A stretch of 64,000 bases of DNA from Plesiomonas shigelloides (lineage in GTDB: Bacteria > Pseudomonadota > Gammaproteobacteria > Enterobacterales > CAMTGL01), in NCBI RefSeq assembly GCF_900087055.1, contig NZ_LT575468.1, positions 2,235,773 to 2,299,772 of the forward strand, written 5' to 3'. Positions 1 through 8,013 of this stretch are shown here, in pieces. Numbering within the stretch: position 1 is the first letter of the stretch; each line of letters begins with the position of its first letter. The notes under the pieces were generated by a model, which ran no database searches, was not told the origin of the DNA, and saw nothing but the letters and a program-made list of their open reading frames with translations. The translations under genes and the position numbers were made by a program.

Positions 1-458
1 TAGGCATCTTCCAGCCCATCGGTAAACATGTGATCTTTCACCGCGCCATGCCCCATTCGCAAACCGGTACGGGCCGCTGGCATCAGGTACGGGGCTTGTG
101 ACATGCTCTCCATTCCACCAGCCACCACAACATCGGCCTCCCCGAGTTTGAGCGCGGCAGCCCCTTGCATCAAGGTTTTCATGCCGGAGCCACACACTTT
201 GTTCACCGTGGTGCAAGGCACGCTATCCGGTACTCCGGCCGCTAATGCCGCCTGACGCGCAGGTGCTTGGCCCAATCCCGCAGGCAAAACGCAACCTAAC
301 AACACTTCATCCACCTGCGCCGGTTGAATGCCTGCACGCTCAATGGCCGCTTTCACCACTTCCGCCCCCAATTGTGGTGCAGTAAATCCGGACAGACTGC
401 CCTGAAAACCACCCATCGGAGTACGCACAGCAGACAACACCACAATCTCTTTCGACAT
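1..458 (-). CDS. Acetyl-CoA C-acetyltransferase (thiolase), N-terminal part, cut by window edge
   Basis: The first 152 codons of a thiolase are visible; the gene continues past the left edge. Thiolases of this class condense two acetyl-CoA to acetoacetyl-CoA, or run the reverse cleavage, in the cytoplasm. The N-terminus MSKEIVVLSAVRTPMGGFQG is typical, and the acyl-accepting cysteine is Cys89 in the motif NKVCGSGMKT, the usual place for AtoB/PhaA-type enzymes. A later GGMESMS motif also fits. The start is set by a GAGG ribosome site about 7 bases upstream. No partner gene is visible, so whether it serves acetoacetate use, fatty-acid or polyester metabolism cannot be told. The family is clear; the exact subfamily is not. 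Confidence 0.93.
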   Translation of the reverse strand, partial: MSKEIVVLSAVRTPMGGFQGSLSGFTAPQLGAEVVKAAIERAGIQPAQVDEVLLGCVLPAGLGQAPARQAALAAGVPDSVPCTTVNKVCGSGMKTLMQGAAALKLGEADVVVAGGMESMSQAPYLMPAARTGLRMGHGAVKDHMFTDGLEDA

Positions 459-810
459 AGTAACCTCTTCCTTGGTTAAACACTCTTCTCTGGATGTATC
501 AGCGCCATGGCTGACTTGTTGTTTATTTTTTATCAGCAAGTTATGACTTATAATTGACAAAAACTCGCACATCCAAAAAAAAGTTACCTACATTCCAAAA
601 TGATTGTCTGGTTGCTGGTTTTAATAAAAATTTGCCGCGCTGTGACAGCAGATGTAAACGACAAGTTGCCATTTTGACCACAAAGCACCGGCCATACACG
701 ACTCGTTACAAGACTACGTTCTAAACAGATGGGGCTTAACTCACGGCCTGATGTCCACGCGTGCACAGTTTTCTCGATTATTCGCGAGTCGGCGGCAAGA
801 GAGGCCGACA
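459..810. other. Intergenic region between thiolase and decR
   Basis: About 350 bases with no convincing gene. It should hold the thiolase promoter, on the minus strand. A 75-codon frame on the minus strand starts with an ATG overlapping the decR stop (TAATG) but looks non-coding. No clear terminator for decR was found here. Confidence 0.5.
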
Positions 811-1275
811 TTATAACGGCAGCGCGGTGCTGTATTTGATCTGCTCCATGGCAAAACTAGAGGTGACTTCGCTCAAACCGCGCACATTGTTGACCAGTTT
901 TTTATAAAACTCATCGAACGCTTTCATGCCAGAAACCTGTACTCGCAGCAGATAATCGTACTCCCCGGCCATGCGGTAAAACTCCATGACTTCGGGAAAT
1001 TCGGTAACGTGGGCAACAAATGCTTGATACCACTCACGAGAGTGATCTTGGGTCTTTAACAGCACAAATGCGCTCATACCGACGCCGATTTTTTCCGCAT
1101 CCAGCAACGCGACACTGGCGCGGATCACCCCCTCTTCTTCTAAGCGCTTCAACCGCTTCCAACAGGGCGTGGTGCTGAGGTTCACCGCTTCGGCCAAGAC
1201 TTGTAGAGACAAGGTGCAATCCTGCTGCAGCATTGCCAGCAGCGCGCGGTCAGTTTTATCCAATTCCCGCTTCAT
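811..1275 (-). CDS. decR: Lrp/AsnC-family regulator DecR (YbaO)
   Basis: A 154-residue Lrp/AsnC-type regulator: an N-terminal winged helix (about residues 1-60, with the motif [15 protein letters not shown]) and a C-terminal RAM ligand-sensing domain. It is close to E. coli DecR (YbaO) over its whole length, including QQDCTLSLQ near the start and [15 protein letters not shown] at the end. In E. coli DecR responds to cysteine and activates a cysteine desulfidase operon. Here the divergently transcribed neighbour is itself a likely cysteine desulfhydrase, so the same job is inferred. The ATG at 1275 matches the family start; the frame stays open further upstream. In E. coli this gene sits beside mdlA, but here mdlAB is some 58 kb away. 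Confidence 0.92.
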   Translation of the reverse strand: MKRELDKTDRALLAMLQQDCTLSLQVLAEAVNLSTTPCWKRLKRLEEEGVIRASVALLDAEKIGVGMSAFVLLKTQDHSREWYQAFVAHVTEFPEVMEFYRMAGEYDYLLRVQVSGMKAFDEFYKKLVNNVRGLSEVTSSFAMEQIKYSTALPL

Positions 1276-1276
1276 A

Positions 1277-1291
1277 TAGAAAATTATTCTC
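1277..1291. promoter_or_regulatory. Candidate Lrp-family (DecR) operator
   Basis: The 15-mer TAGAAAATTATTCTC fits the Lrp consensus YAGHAWATTWTDCTR at 14 of 15 positions. It lies directly upstream of the decR start and about 95 bases from the desulfhydrase start. That position suits autoregulation of decR and control of the divergent gene. Binding by DecR is inferred. Confidence 0.5.
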
Positions 1292-1385
1292 CCAATTCGG
1301 TTTTGTGCGGTAATTATGGCAAGGTTTTTCCCCAACACTCAAGCTAGGATTAAGTCATAAGATCACCACTGACAGGATGATGAGC

Positions 1386-2450
1386 ATGCCACGCCGTACA
1401 TGGACTAACCGGGCCATTCAGGCCATCGAAGCCGATTTCCAGCGCTCTGCTGACACCCACCTGATTAAGCTGCCGCTGCCGGGATTACCGGGCATAGATA
1501 TTTACCTTAAAGATGAGAGTACCCATCCAACAGGTAGCCTGAAACACCGTCTGGCACGTTCGTTGTTCCTGTATGGACTGTGTAATGGCTGGATCCAAGA
1601 AGGCACCACCATTATCGAAGCCTCTTCCGGCAGCACCGCGGTTTCAGAAGCCTATTTTGCTCGCCTGTTGGGCTTACCCTTTATTGCGGTGATGCCGCGC
1701 AGCACCGCCAAGCGCAAGATTGCCCAAATTGAGTTTTACGGTGGCCGCTGCCATTTCGTGGATAATTCATCGCAAATCTATGCCGAGTCGGAACGTCTGG
1801 CCTGTGAGCTGAACGGCCATTACATGGATCAGTTCACCTATGCCGAGCGTGCTACCGACTGGCGCGGTAATAACAACATCGCCAACAGCATTTTCAATCA
1901 GATGGCGCTAGAGCCGCATCCAGTGCCGCGTTATGTGGTGATGAGTGCAGGTACCGGCGGCACCTCTGCCACCATTGGCCGCTATCTGCGTTACAAATGC
2001 CATCCCACCGAGTTACTGGTGGTAGACCCACAAAACTCGGTGTTCTTCGATTGCTATATGCAAAATGACCGCAGCCTGACGTGCACCTGCGGCAGTAAGA
2101 TTGAAGGGATTGGTCGCCCACGCGCTGAGCCATCGTTCATTTGTGATGTGATTGATGAAATGATGCAAGTGCCCGACTCAGCCAGTATCGCCACCATTCA
2201 CTGGCTTGAAACCATTTTAGGCCGCAAAGCGGGCGCTTCAACCGGCACCAACTTGTGGGGCGCACTGCAACTGGCGCAGCGTATGCACCAGCGCGGTGAA
2301 CAAGGATCGATCGTGACCCTGCTGTGTGACAGTGGCGAACGTTATCTAGATACCTACTACAACCCGCAGTGGCTGTCTGAACACATCGGTGATTTGAGCG
2401 CAGATTTACACACGCTGCACAGCATTACCGGTACGCAGCCGCAGGCTTAA
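1386..2450 (+). CDS. PLP-dependent L-cysteine desulfhydrase (Cds1-like, cysteine synthase fold)
   Basis: A 354-residue PLP enzyme of the cysteine-synthase (fold type II) family. It resembles Cds1 of mycobacteria, which splits cysteine to sulfide, pyruvate and ammonia. The PLP lysine is probably Lys53 in [10 protein letters not shown]; the substrate loop [11 protein letters not shown] (residues 78-88) and the phosphate-binding [12 protein letters not shown] are present. The N-terminus [20 protein letters not shown] is characteristic of the Cds1 branch and absent from CysK/CysM. Three in-frame ATGs lie at 1377, 1380 and 1386; the last has AGGA at 8-base spacing and is preferred. It is divergent from decR, whose E. 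coli product controls cysteine breakdown, which supports desulfhydrase over synthase activity. It is unrelated in fold to CyuA, the DecR target in E. coli. Confidence 0.82.
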   Translation: MPRRTWTNRAIQAIEADFQRSADTHLIKLPLPGLPGIDIYLKDESTHPTGSLKHRLARSLFLYGLCNGWIQEGTTIIEASSGSTAVSEAYFARLLGLPFIAVMPRSTAKRKIAQIEFYGGRCHFVDNSSQIYAESERLACELNGHYMDQFTYAERATDWRGNNNIANSIFNQMALEPHPVPRYVVMSAGTGGTSATIGRYLRYKCHPTELLVVDPQNSVFFDCYMQNDRSLTCTCGSKIEGIGRPRAEPSFICDVIDEMMQVPDSASIATIHWLETILGRKAGASTGTNLWGALQLAQRMHQRGEQGSIVTLLCDSGERYLDTYYNPQWLSEHIGDLSADLHTLHSITGTQPQA

Positions 2451-2555
2451 AACCGATAACAGGCCAGCTAAGAGAGGTATTAGAGCAGTAGCATACGTTA
2501 TGCGTACTTCCGTTCTTGTCGCGTTTCTTGCCTAGCCAGTAAATCGGCACATAAA

Positions 2556-2614
2556 AAAACAGGCTCCGATAGCACGTACAGTTAGTCTGTATCGTTGTCA
2601 TCGGAGCCTGTTTT
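2556..2614. terminator. Bidirectional terminator between the desulfhydrase gene and ydiK
   Basis: Perfect 15-bp inverted repeat AAAACAGGCTCCGAT / ATCGGAGCCTGTTTT, separated by 29 bases that can form a second small hairpin (TACAG/CTGTA). Runs of A and T flank both arms, so it can end transcription from both convergent genes. Confidence 0.85.
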
Positions 2615-2714
2615 ATTTTGGCCTTTTATCTGGATATTGCTTTTTATTTAACCGAGTTAAACCAACCCGCCATCAAACAAAACCACCACAGACCAGCCGT
2701 CTTAAAATCAGCGA

Positions 2715-3836
2715 TCATTTGGGCTCAGCATTTGGCGAGCTTTGACTATCCGCGCTGTTATCGGTGATCGGCGCTGCCGGTTCACTATCCGCTTCTCGAA
2801 TCCATGCCACCAGCAGAGTGTAAGCTACCGCCAGTACCACCGGACCGATAAACAGACCAATGATGCCAAACGCCAACAAACCACCGATCACACCGGTCAA
2901 GATCAGCATCAGCGGTAAATCTGCGCCACGCTTAATCAGCATCGGGCGCATGAAGTTATCCATGCTGCCCACTAGCAATGACCACACCAGCAAGAAGGTG
3001 CCCCAGGTGTTATCACCGGTCCAATAAATCCACGCCACCGCAGGAAATAGCACCAGTGCAGGCCCTAACTGAGCAATCCCCAGCAAGAACATCAACACCG
3101 TGAACACCATGGCATAAGGCACACCAGCGATAAACAGCCCTACACCAGCCAAACCGGATTGCACCAGCGCAGTCACCACCACGCCCAGCGCTACCGCACG
3201 GATCGCTTGTGAAGCCAGAATCACCGCAGTATCACCACGCTCACCGGCTAAACGACGGGTAAAGCGACGAATACCCTGCGCCGCCATCTCCCCAGAGCTA
3301 TACAGCAAACCACAGATCACCACGGTGACAATGAAATGCACGATCAGCATTCCGAGATTACCGGCTTGCGAAGCCAGCCAGCCCAGCGATTTACCGACAT
3401 ATGGAGTGAGTTTGCTGGCCAGCGTCCGACCACCACTATTTTGAATTTGCGTCCAGAAATCGGCCAGTTTCGGGCCAATCCACGGGATCGAATCCAGGTG
3501 CGCCAGCACCGGAATATCCATGGTCGGCAGCTTGCGACTCCAGTCAATCAGCGCCGGCACGTTATCAATGACGGTACTGATGGTGAACAAAATCGGGATC
3601 ACAAACAGCAGCAACAGCGCGGCTACCATCACAAAGGTCGCCAGCGAGCGTTTACCCCACAAAATCCGCTGTAATAACAGCAAAATAGGCCAGGTGGAAA
3701 TCACGATCATCGTGGCCCACACCAATGCCGGTAAAAACGGATTCACGACCCAGAATGCCGCAATCAGCAGAATGCCGATAAACAGCACACTGAACACGGT
3801 ACGCGTAATGTCCGGCCCGACAGGTTTGTTCAACAT
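2715..3836 (-). CDS. ydiK: AI-2E transporter family membrane protein YdiK
   Basis: A 373-residue inner-membrane protein with about eight hydrophobic segments, of the AI-2E transporter (TqsA/PerM/UPF0118) family. It aligns with E. coli YdiK over its length: ATRLAGxRGD-like and AIRAVALGVVVTALVQS stretches, DLPLMLILTGVIGGLLAFG, and IGLFIGPVVLAVAY near the end. Family members have been linked to export of small molecules or to Na+/H+ antiport; the substrate of YdiK is not settled. The C-terminal 25 residues are polar, rich in Asp, Ser and Pro, and probably cytoplasmic. It is divergent from queC, with a 140-base shared upstream region. Confidence 0.9.
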   Translation of the reverse strand: MLNKPVGPDITRTVFSVLFIGILLIAAFWVVNPFLPALVWATMIVISTWPILLLLQRILWGKRSLATFVMVAALLLLFVIPILFTISTVIDNVPALIDWSRKLPTMDIPVLAHLDSIPWIGPKLADFWTQIQNSGGRTLASKLTPYVGKSLGWLASQAGNLGMLIVHFIVTVVICGLLYSSGEMAAQGIRRFTRRLAGERGDTAVILASQAIRAVALGVVVTALVQSGLAGVGLFIAGVPYAMVFTVLMFLLGIAQLGPALVLFPAVAWIYWTGDNTWGTFLLVWSLLVGSMDNFMRPMLIKRGADLPLMLILTGVIGGLLAFGIIGLFIGPVVLAVAYTLLVAWIREADSEPAAPITDNSADSQSSPNAEPK

Positions 3837-3976
3837 AAGAAACCTTACTCAGAGTTATCAGTTAACACTAACAAGCATAATACGGTATTAAAAACCATGA
3901 CACGATTTAAGCGGTGCACAGCCGGTGGAAATTCTCTATCCTTACATTAACTTGTTGCAATTGAGAAACCGATACT

Positions 3977-4669
3977 ATGTCCACAACCGTCGTCATTTTC
4001 AGTGGCGGACAGGATTCTACCACCTGTCTGGTTCAGGCGCTGACTCAATATGAGCATGTGCACTGCATTACCTTCGATTACGGCCAGCGCCACCGCGCTG
4101 AAATCGATGTCGCGCGTAAGTTAGCGCAAAAGCTGGGCGTCGCCGCCCACAAAGTCATGGATGTCACCTTACTGAACGAACTGGCGATCAGTAGCCTAAC
4201 CCGCGACAACATTCCGGTTCCCACCGAATGCAGTGACGGCGTGCCTAACACCTTTGTGCCAGGGCGCAATATTCTGTTCCTGACACTGGCTGCAATCTAT
4301 GCCTATCAAATTGGCGCCGAAAGCATTATCACTGGCGTGTGTGAGACAGACTTTTCTGGCTATCCAGATTGTCGTGATGAGTTTGTCAAAGCGCTGCATC
4401 ATGCGGTAAACCTTGGCATGGCGCGCGATATTCGTTTCGATACGCCACTCATGTGGCTGGATAAAGCCGAGACGTGGGCGTTGGCCGATTATTACGGTGC
4501 GCTGGAGACAGTACGCCATGAAACATTGACCTGCTACAACGCCGTACAGGGCGATGGCTGTGGTGAATGTCCGGCTTGTCACCTGCGCGCACGTGGTTTA
4601 CACACCTATTTGGCTGATAAAGACGCGATCACCCGTAGCATGCTGCAAAAAACCGGTCTGCGCGCGTAA
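3977..4669 (+). CDS. queC: 7-cyano-7-deazaguanine (preQ0) synthase QueC
   Basis: QueC, 230 residues, uses ATP and ammonia to convert 7-carboxy-7-deazaguanine to preQ0 in queuosine biosynthesis. The PP-loop motif SGGQDS is at residues 9-14. Four zinc-binding cysteines are visible: Cys186, Cys195, Cys198 and Cys201 ([17 protein letters not shown]). Length is normal for the family. The ribosome site before the ATG is weak. In E. coli queC lies next to ybaW and ybaV; here an aldehyde dehydrogenase and a rhombosortase gene separate it from ybaV, so the block is conserved but interrupted. Confidence 0.97.
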   Translation: MSTTVVIFSGGQDSTTCLVQALTQYEHVHCITFDYGQRHRAEIDVARKLAQKLGVAAHKVMDVTLLNELAISSLTRDNIPVPTECSDGVPNTFVPGRNILFLTLAAIYAYQIGAESIITGVCETDFSGYPDCRDEFVKALHHAVNLGMARDIRFDTPLMWLDKAETWALADYYGALETVRHETLTCYNAVQGDGCGECPACHLRARGLHTYLADKDAITRSMLQKTGLRA

Positions 4670-4726
4670 ACTTTTCTTCGCATCACGCGCAACGCCACTG
4701 AGCTCAACATTACCGCGCTGAACATC

Positions 4727-4764
4727 ACTGACTGGCGGCCTATCGGCACTCAACGCCAGTCAGT
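4727..4764. terminator. Stem-loop terminator between queC and the aldehyde dehydrogenase gene
   Basis: An 11-bp stem, ACTGACTGGCG / CGCCAGTCAGT, with a 16-base loop lies between the convergent genes. On the plus strand a T-rich but not pure tract follows. It probably ends queC transcription. Confidence 0.55.
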
Positions 4765-4797
4765 TAATTTCGCGTTTTATCTTATTTATCCACTCAG

Positions 4798-6195
4798 TTA
4801 GCGGCGTGACAACCAACGCAGCAATAGCCGATGCCACCAGCGATACGGGGGATGAATCAATGAGTTGAAATTCATCTTTCCGTATGACAGCACCGATTTC
4901 GGTTTCGAGAAGGTGCGAAAACCCTCAGGTCCATGGTATTGCCCCATTCCCGATGCACCCAGGCCGCCAAACGGCAAGCTATCAATGGCAGCATGGAATA
5001 CCGTCTCATTGATACACATCCCTCCGGCATGTGCCGTCTTGATCACCATCTCAGTCAAAAATGGCTCATCGGTCATGAGATACAGCGCCAGTGGACGTGG
5101 GCGATGATGGATATAGCGCAGGGCAATCCCTATCACGTCATAGGTTTTAATGGGCAATAGCGGCCCAAAAATCTCCTCCTGCATGACCTGCATGTCTTCG
5201 GTCACATGGGTGATCAGGTGAGGCACCATCCGCCGCGTTACAGGATCGATCGCTGGCGTTTGCAACGGAATGATTTGCGCGCCCAGCGACTGGGCATCAT
5301 TGAGCAAGTGCATCAGACGCTGAAAGTGCGCGTCACTGATCACCGAAGTGTAAGCCTCATTTTTTAGCGCATCAGGATACTGGCGGGCAAACGCAGCCTG
5401 CATCTCAGCAATCAAGGTATCTTGCCGCTCTTCTGGGCACAACACATAATCCGGCGCCACACAGGTCTGGCCGGCATTTAGCGCCTTGCCAAACACAATG
5501 GAGGGGGCAATTCGCGCAATATCAATGTCCGGAGCAATCAACACCGGACTCTTACCGCCCAACTCTAAAGTTACTGGCGTCAAATTGGCCGCGGCACTTT
5601 GCATTACTTTACGCCCCACCGCCGTAGAGCCGGTGAATAGCAGATGGTTAAACGGCAGCGCAGCAAATTCGGCGGCAATGTCAGGCCCGCCTTCCACAAC
5701 ACCCACCTCTTCATCGGCAAAAGCATCACTCAGCATCTGTCGTAGCGCTTGGTTGGTTTGCGGGGTCAACTCAGAAAGTTTCAGCAAAACGCGGTTACCC
5801 GCCGCCAATGCCGTGATCAACGGTAGCAAAGCCAGATTGACCGGATAGTTCCACGGCACAATGATCCCTACCACACCGAGCGGCTGATATTCCACCCACG
5901 CCCGTGCCGGCCAAAAACTCAAATCTACGTGGCGTTTTTCAGGTCGCATCCAGCGCGATAAATTACGCTGACTGTAACGCAGCAGTGAGTAGCTCGGCAT
6001 CAGATCGGCCATCCGACACTCCATTTCCGAGCGCCCACCGAAATCCTGCGACATGGCACTGATTAAGGCTTGCTCGTGTTGACGCAACGCCTTGCGTAGC
6101 TGCTGCAGCCAGTGCTTGCGCATCGAATAATCCGGATTCGGATTCATATCAAATGCATTTTTTACCCGGTTAAAGGCTAATTGCACGGCTCCCAT
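4798..6195 (-). CDS. Aldehyde dehydrogenase, coniferyl-aldehyde dehydrogenase type
   Basis: A 465-residue NAD(P)-dependent aldehyde dehydrogenase of the class-3-like group often annotated as coniferyl aldehyde dehydrogenase. The oxyanion asparagine is Asn116 (PWNYP), the general base is Glu211 (LELGGKSP) and the catalytic cysteine is Cys245 (NAGQTCVAPDY), so the enzyme should be active. The C-terminal PFGGLGASGMGQYHGPEGF is typical, and the last 15 residues form a basic, aromatic tail that may touch the membrane. The ATG at 6195 has GAGGAG at 8-base spacing and is chosen over an ATG 18 bases upstream. The true substrate is probably a fatty or aromatic aldehyde; the coniferyl name is only a family label. 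Confidence 0.88.
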   Translation of the reverse strand: MGAVQLAFNRVKNAFDMNPNPDYSMRKHWLQQLRKALRQHEQALISAMSQDFGGRSEMECRMADLMPSYSLLRYSQRNLSRWMRPEKRHVDLSFWPARAWVEYQPLGVVGIIVPWNYPVNLALLPLITALAAGNRVLLKLSELTPQTNQALRQMLSDAFADEEVGVVEGGPDIAAEFAALPFNHLLFTGSTAVGRKVMQSAAANLTPVTLELGGKSPVLIAPDIDIARIAPSIVFGKALNAGQTCVAPDYVLCPEERQDTLIAEMQAAFARQYPDALKNEAYTSVISDAHFQRLMHLLNDAQSLGAQIIPLQTPAIDPVTRRMVPHLITHVTEDMQVMQEEIFGPLLPIKTYDVIGIALRYIHHRPRPLALYLMTDEPFLTEMVIKTAHAGGMCINETVFHAAIDSLPFGGLGASGMGQYHGPEGFRTFSKPKSVLSYGKMNFNSLIHPPYRWWHRLLLRWLSRR

Positions 6196-6766
6196 AACGC
6201 AGACTCCTCGCATTCAGTCTCAGTGAGATTAATTGACTCAATTTGGTGCACAGGTGGCTGAATCATTCTGGCTGTTAGTGACCGCAGAATAACGGCGATG
6301 CAGAGGCGATTCAGGTTCGAGTGATCTCGGTTAGTGCGGCCAGCTTACGGCATAGGTAACCGCTTAGATAGCGGCTTAAATAACCAAGATTCTCGTACAT
6401 CGAAACTGTGCCACAGGTATCCCCATTGGCGCTACCTCTATCTGGTAACAAGCACCCTGCTTTTCTGTTTCCAGCGGTAAATTCAGTAATTTAATTGAAA
6501 AACAACACGTTATTACAAAACCATTCGCCATATTATTCTATAGAATGGTCAGGCTTGTACGACTATTGGCAAGCTATAACGTAGCGTCATAACCGCCACG
6601 GACTTCTCCAAGTATACGTGCTAATCTCAAAGACCGAGACGCCAGTGAATAATTTAAAGTGACAAATAAATAAACTTCGTCGCAAGGATTGCATCGATTG
6701 GCACATAACCACCGTCCGCATCAAGCCCCCACGGTTAGCACGACGACCGGAACAGCACGCACGCTC
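6196..6766. other. Intergenic region upstream of the aldehyde dehydrogenase and rhombosortase genes
   Basis: About 490 to 570 bases, depending on the rhombosortase start. It must hold divergent promoters. No gene, clear operator or RNA was recognised. The stretch before 6660 is AT-rich. Confidence 0.4.
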
Positions 6767-7381
6767 ATGCGCTTCTTATCCAGAAGGATGCTAAAGTCAT
6801 CCCATCGTGCTCTATACGGGTATTTGTTGCTCGGTAGCGTGCTACTGATCGCTTTGCAAACCGTGTCCCCTGCCATTGGGCAAGTTTTGCAATGGCAAGC
6901 ATCTGATGCAGTAAATCTGCAAGCTTGGTGGCGGCCTTTTACTGCGCACCTCGTACACACTAATCTAACGCACTTACTGATGAATCTGCTGGGGTTATGG
7001 CTGCTCGTCTGGGCGGCCTATCCTTTACTGCGCGCTCGGCAAGCCATTACGCTTTATCTGCTGTGCTGTGTGGCTATCGGGCTGACATTACCGGCTAGCG
7101 GCCTTGGGAGTTATCGCGGATTATCTGGCGTGCTGTACGGAATAGTAGCGTGGCTAAGTGTGGCCAGTTGGCGCAGCCCTGGTGTTGCCATCCTGCCCAG
7201 TTGGCTGGCCGGAGGACTACTGGCATTGCTATTATGGCCAGATAGCCAGCACGATGCGTTTACCTCGCACTTGATACAAGCGCGCGTCGCTCATCTAGCC
7301 CATTTTTCTGGGGCGCTTTGCGGTGTGCTTTACGGCATGCTATGCCAACTACCGACTCAAACGAACTCACTGCGCAATTAA
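6767..7381 (+). CDS. rrtA: Rhombosortase-type rhomboid serine protease
   Basis: An intramembrane serine protease of the rhomboid superfamily, best matching the rhombosortases that process proteins with a GlyGly-CTERM tail. From the ATG at 6767 it is 204 residues with about six membrane helices. The nucleophile is Ser120 in YRGLSGVLYG, the rhombosortase form of the rhomboid GxSG motif, and the base is His179 in AHLAHFSGALCG. An HLVHTNLTHLLMN stretch (residues 61-73) matches the helix-2 motif. The start is uncertain: a TTG at 6698 has AAGGA 9 bases upstream, and ATGs lie at 6767 and 6788. The gene converges on ybaV. No GlyGly-CTERM substrate is encoded in this window. Confidence 0.82.
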   Translation: MRFLSRRMLKSSHRALYGYLLLGSVLLIALQTVSPAIGQVLQWQASDAVNLQAWWRPFTAHLVHTNLTHLLMNLLGLWLLVWAAYPLLRARQAITLYLLCCVAIGLTLPASGLGSYRGLSGVLYGIVAWLSVASWRSPGVAILPSWLAGGLLALLLWPDSQHDAFTSHLIQARVAHLAHFSGALCGVLYGMLCQLPTQTNSLRN

Positions 7382-7433
7382 GCAAAAACGAAGCAGCATC
7401 TACGCAAACAGTAAGCGACAGCCACCGCGCGAT

Positions 7434-7844
7434 TTACAGGCTGATCCGCTCACGGTTCTTTTTCAAAATCCCTTCGCCGATACCTTTCACTTCCAACAAC
7501 TGTCGCACATCAGAAAACGCGCCATGGCGCGTGCGATATTCAACAATTGCCTCCGCCTTACGCCGACCAATACCAGATAGCCCCTGATCTAACTCATCCA
7601 CCGAGGCAGTATTGATATTAACTGACGACATCGCCGGTTTTGTCTTCGCGCTCGCAGCAGAATGCGCTGAATTTTCAACCGTAGATGCAACGCCAGCCGT
7701 AGCCGGCTCCGCGGCCACATTTTCAATCGGCACGCCGTTAATAATATAGCGCTCCGCGCTTTGCGCACTGAACGTGAATGGTGGCAAACCGGTGAGCAGC
7801 AATAGTGCTACGACGGCAAAGGCAGGTTTCCTTGCATTGAACAC
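7434..7844 (-). CDS. ybaV: ComEA/YbaV-type helix-hairpin-helix protein, exported
   Basis: A small secreted DNA-binding-type protein: signal peptide (about residues 1-25, ending near FSAQSA), an Ala/Thr-rich linker, then a C-terminal ComEA-type helix-hairpin-helix domain (NINTASVDELDQGLSGIGRR and LLEVKGIGEGILKKNRERI). Relatives bind incoming DNA in the periplasm during natural transformation; the role of YbaV outside competent species is less clear. I choose the GTG at 7844 because AAAGGA lies 10 bases upstream and the signal peptide then begins at residue 1, giving 136 residues. A longer ATG frame from 7907 lacks a ribosome site and would bury the signal sequence. It follows ppiD as in E. coli, but the terminator between them suggests separate transcription. 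Confidence 0.85.
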   Translation of the reverse strand: MFNARKPAFAVVALLLLTGLPPFTFSAQSAERYIINGVPIENVAAEPATAGVASTVENSAHSAASAKTKPAMSSVNINTASVDELDQGLSGIGRRKAEAIVEYRTRHGAFSDVRQLLEVKGIGEGILKKNRERISL

Positions 7845-7956
7845 GTGAGTCCATTCCTTTCTATGTACTGAAGATGTCGGTGACTTGAAATTGTCTTGGT
7901 GCGTCATACGGTATGCAAATAGATTCACCCGAACAATTCGCGCACACAGAAAAAGC

Positions 7957-7980
7957 AAAGAGCCGCAAAAGCGGCTCTTT
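7957..7980 (-). terminator. Terminator downstream of ppiD
   Basis: A 10-bp stem AAAGAGCCGC / GCGGCTCTTT with an AAAA loop. On the minus strand it is followed by a T-rich tract, 34 bases past the ppiD stop. Confidence 0.85.
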
Positions 7981-8013
7981 GTGGTTACATCCTGTTGCAG
8001 TCAACGCGGAATA

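Noticed and set aside
584-811. 75-codon frame whose ATG overlaps the decR stop (TAATG)
   Set aside because: The overlap looks like translational coupling, but the residues show no domain, helix pattern or family, and there is no conservation to call on.
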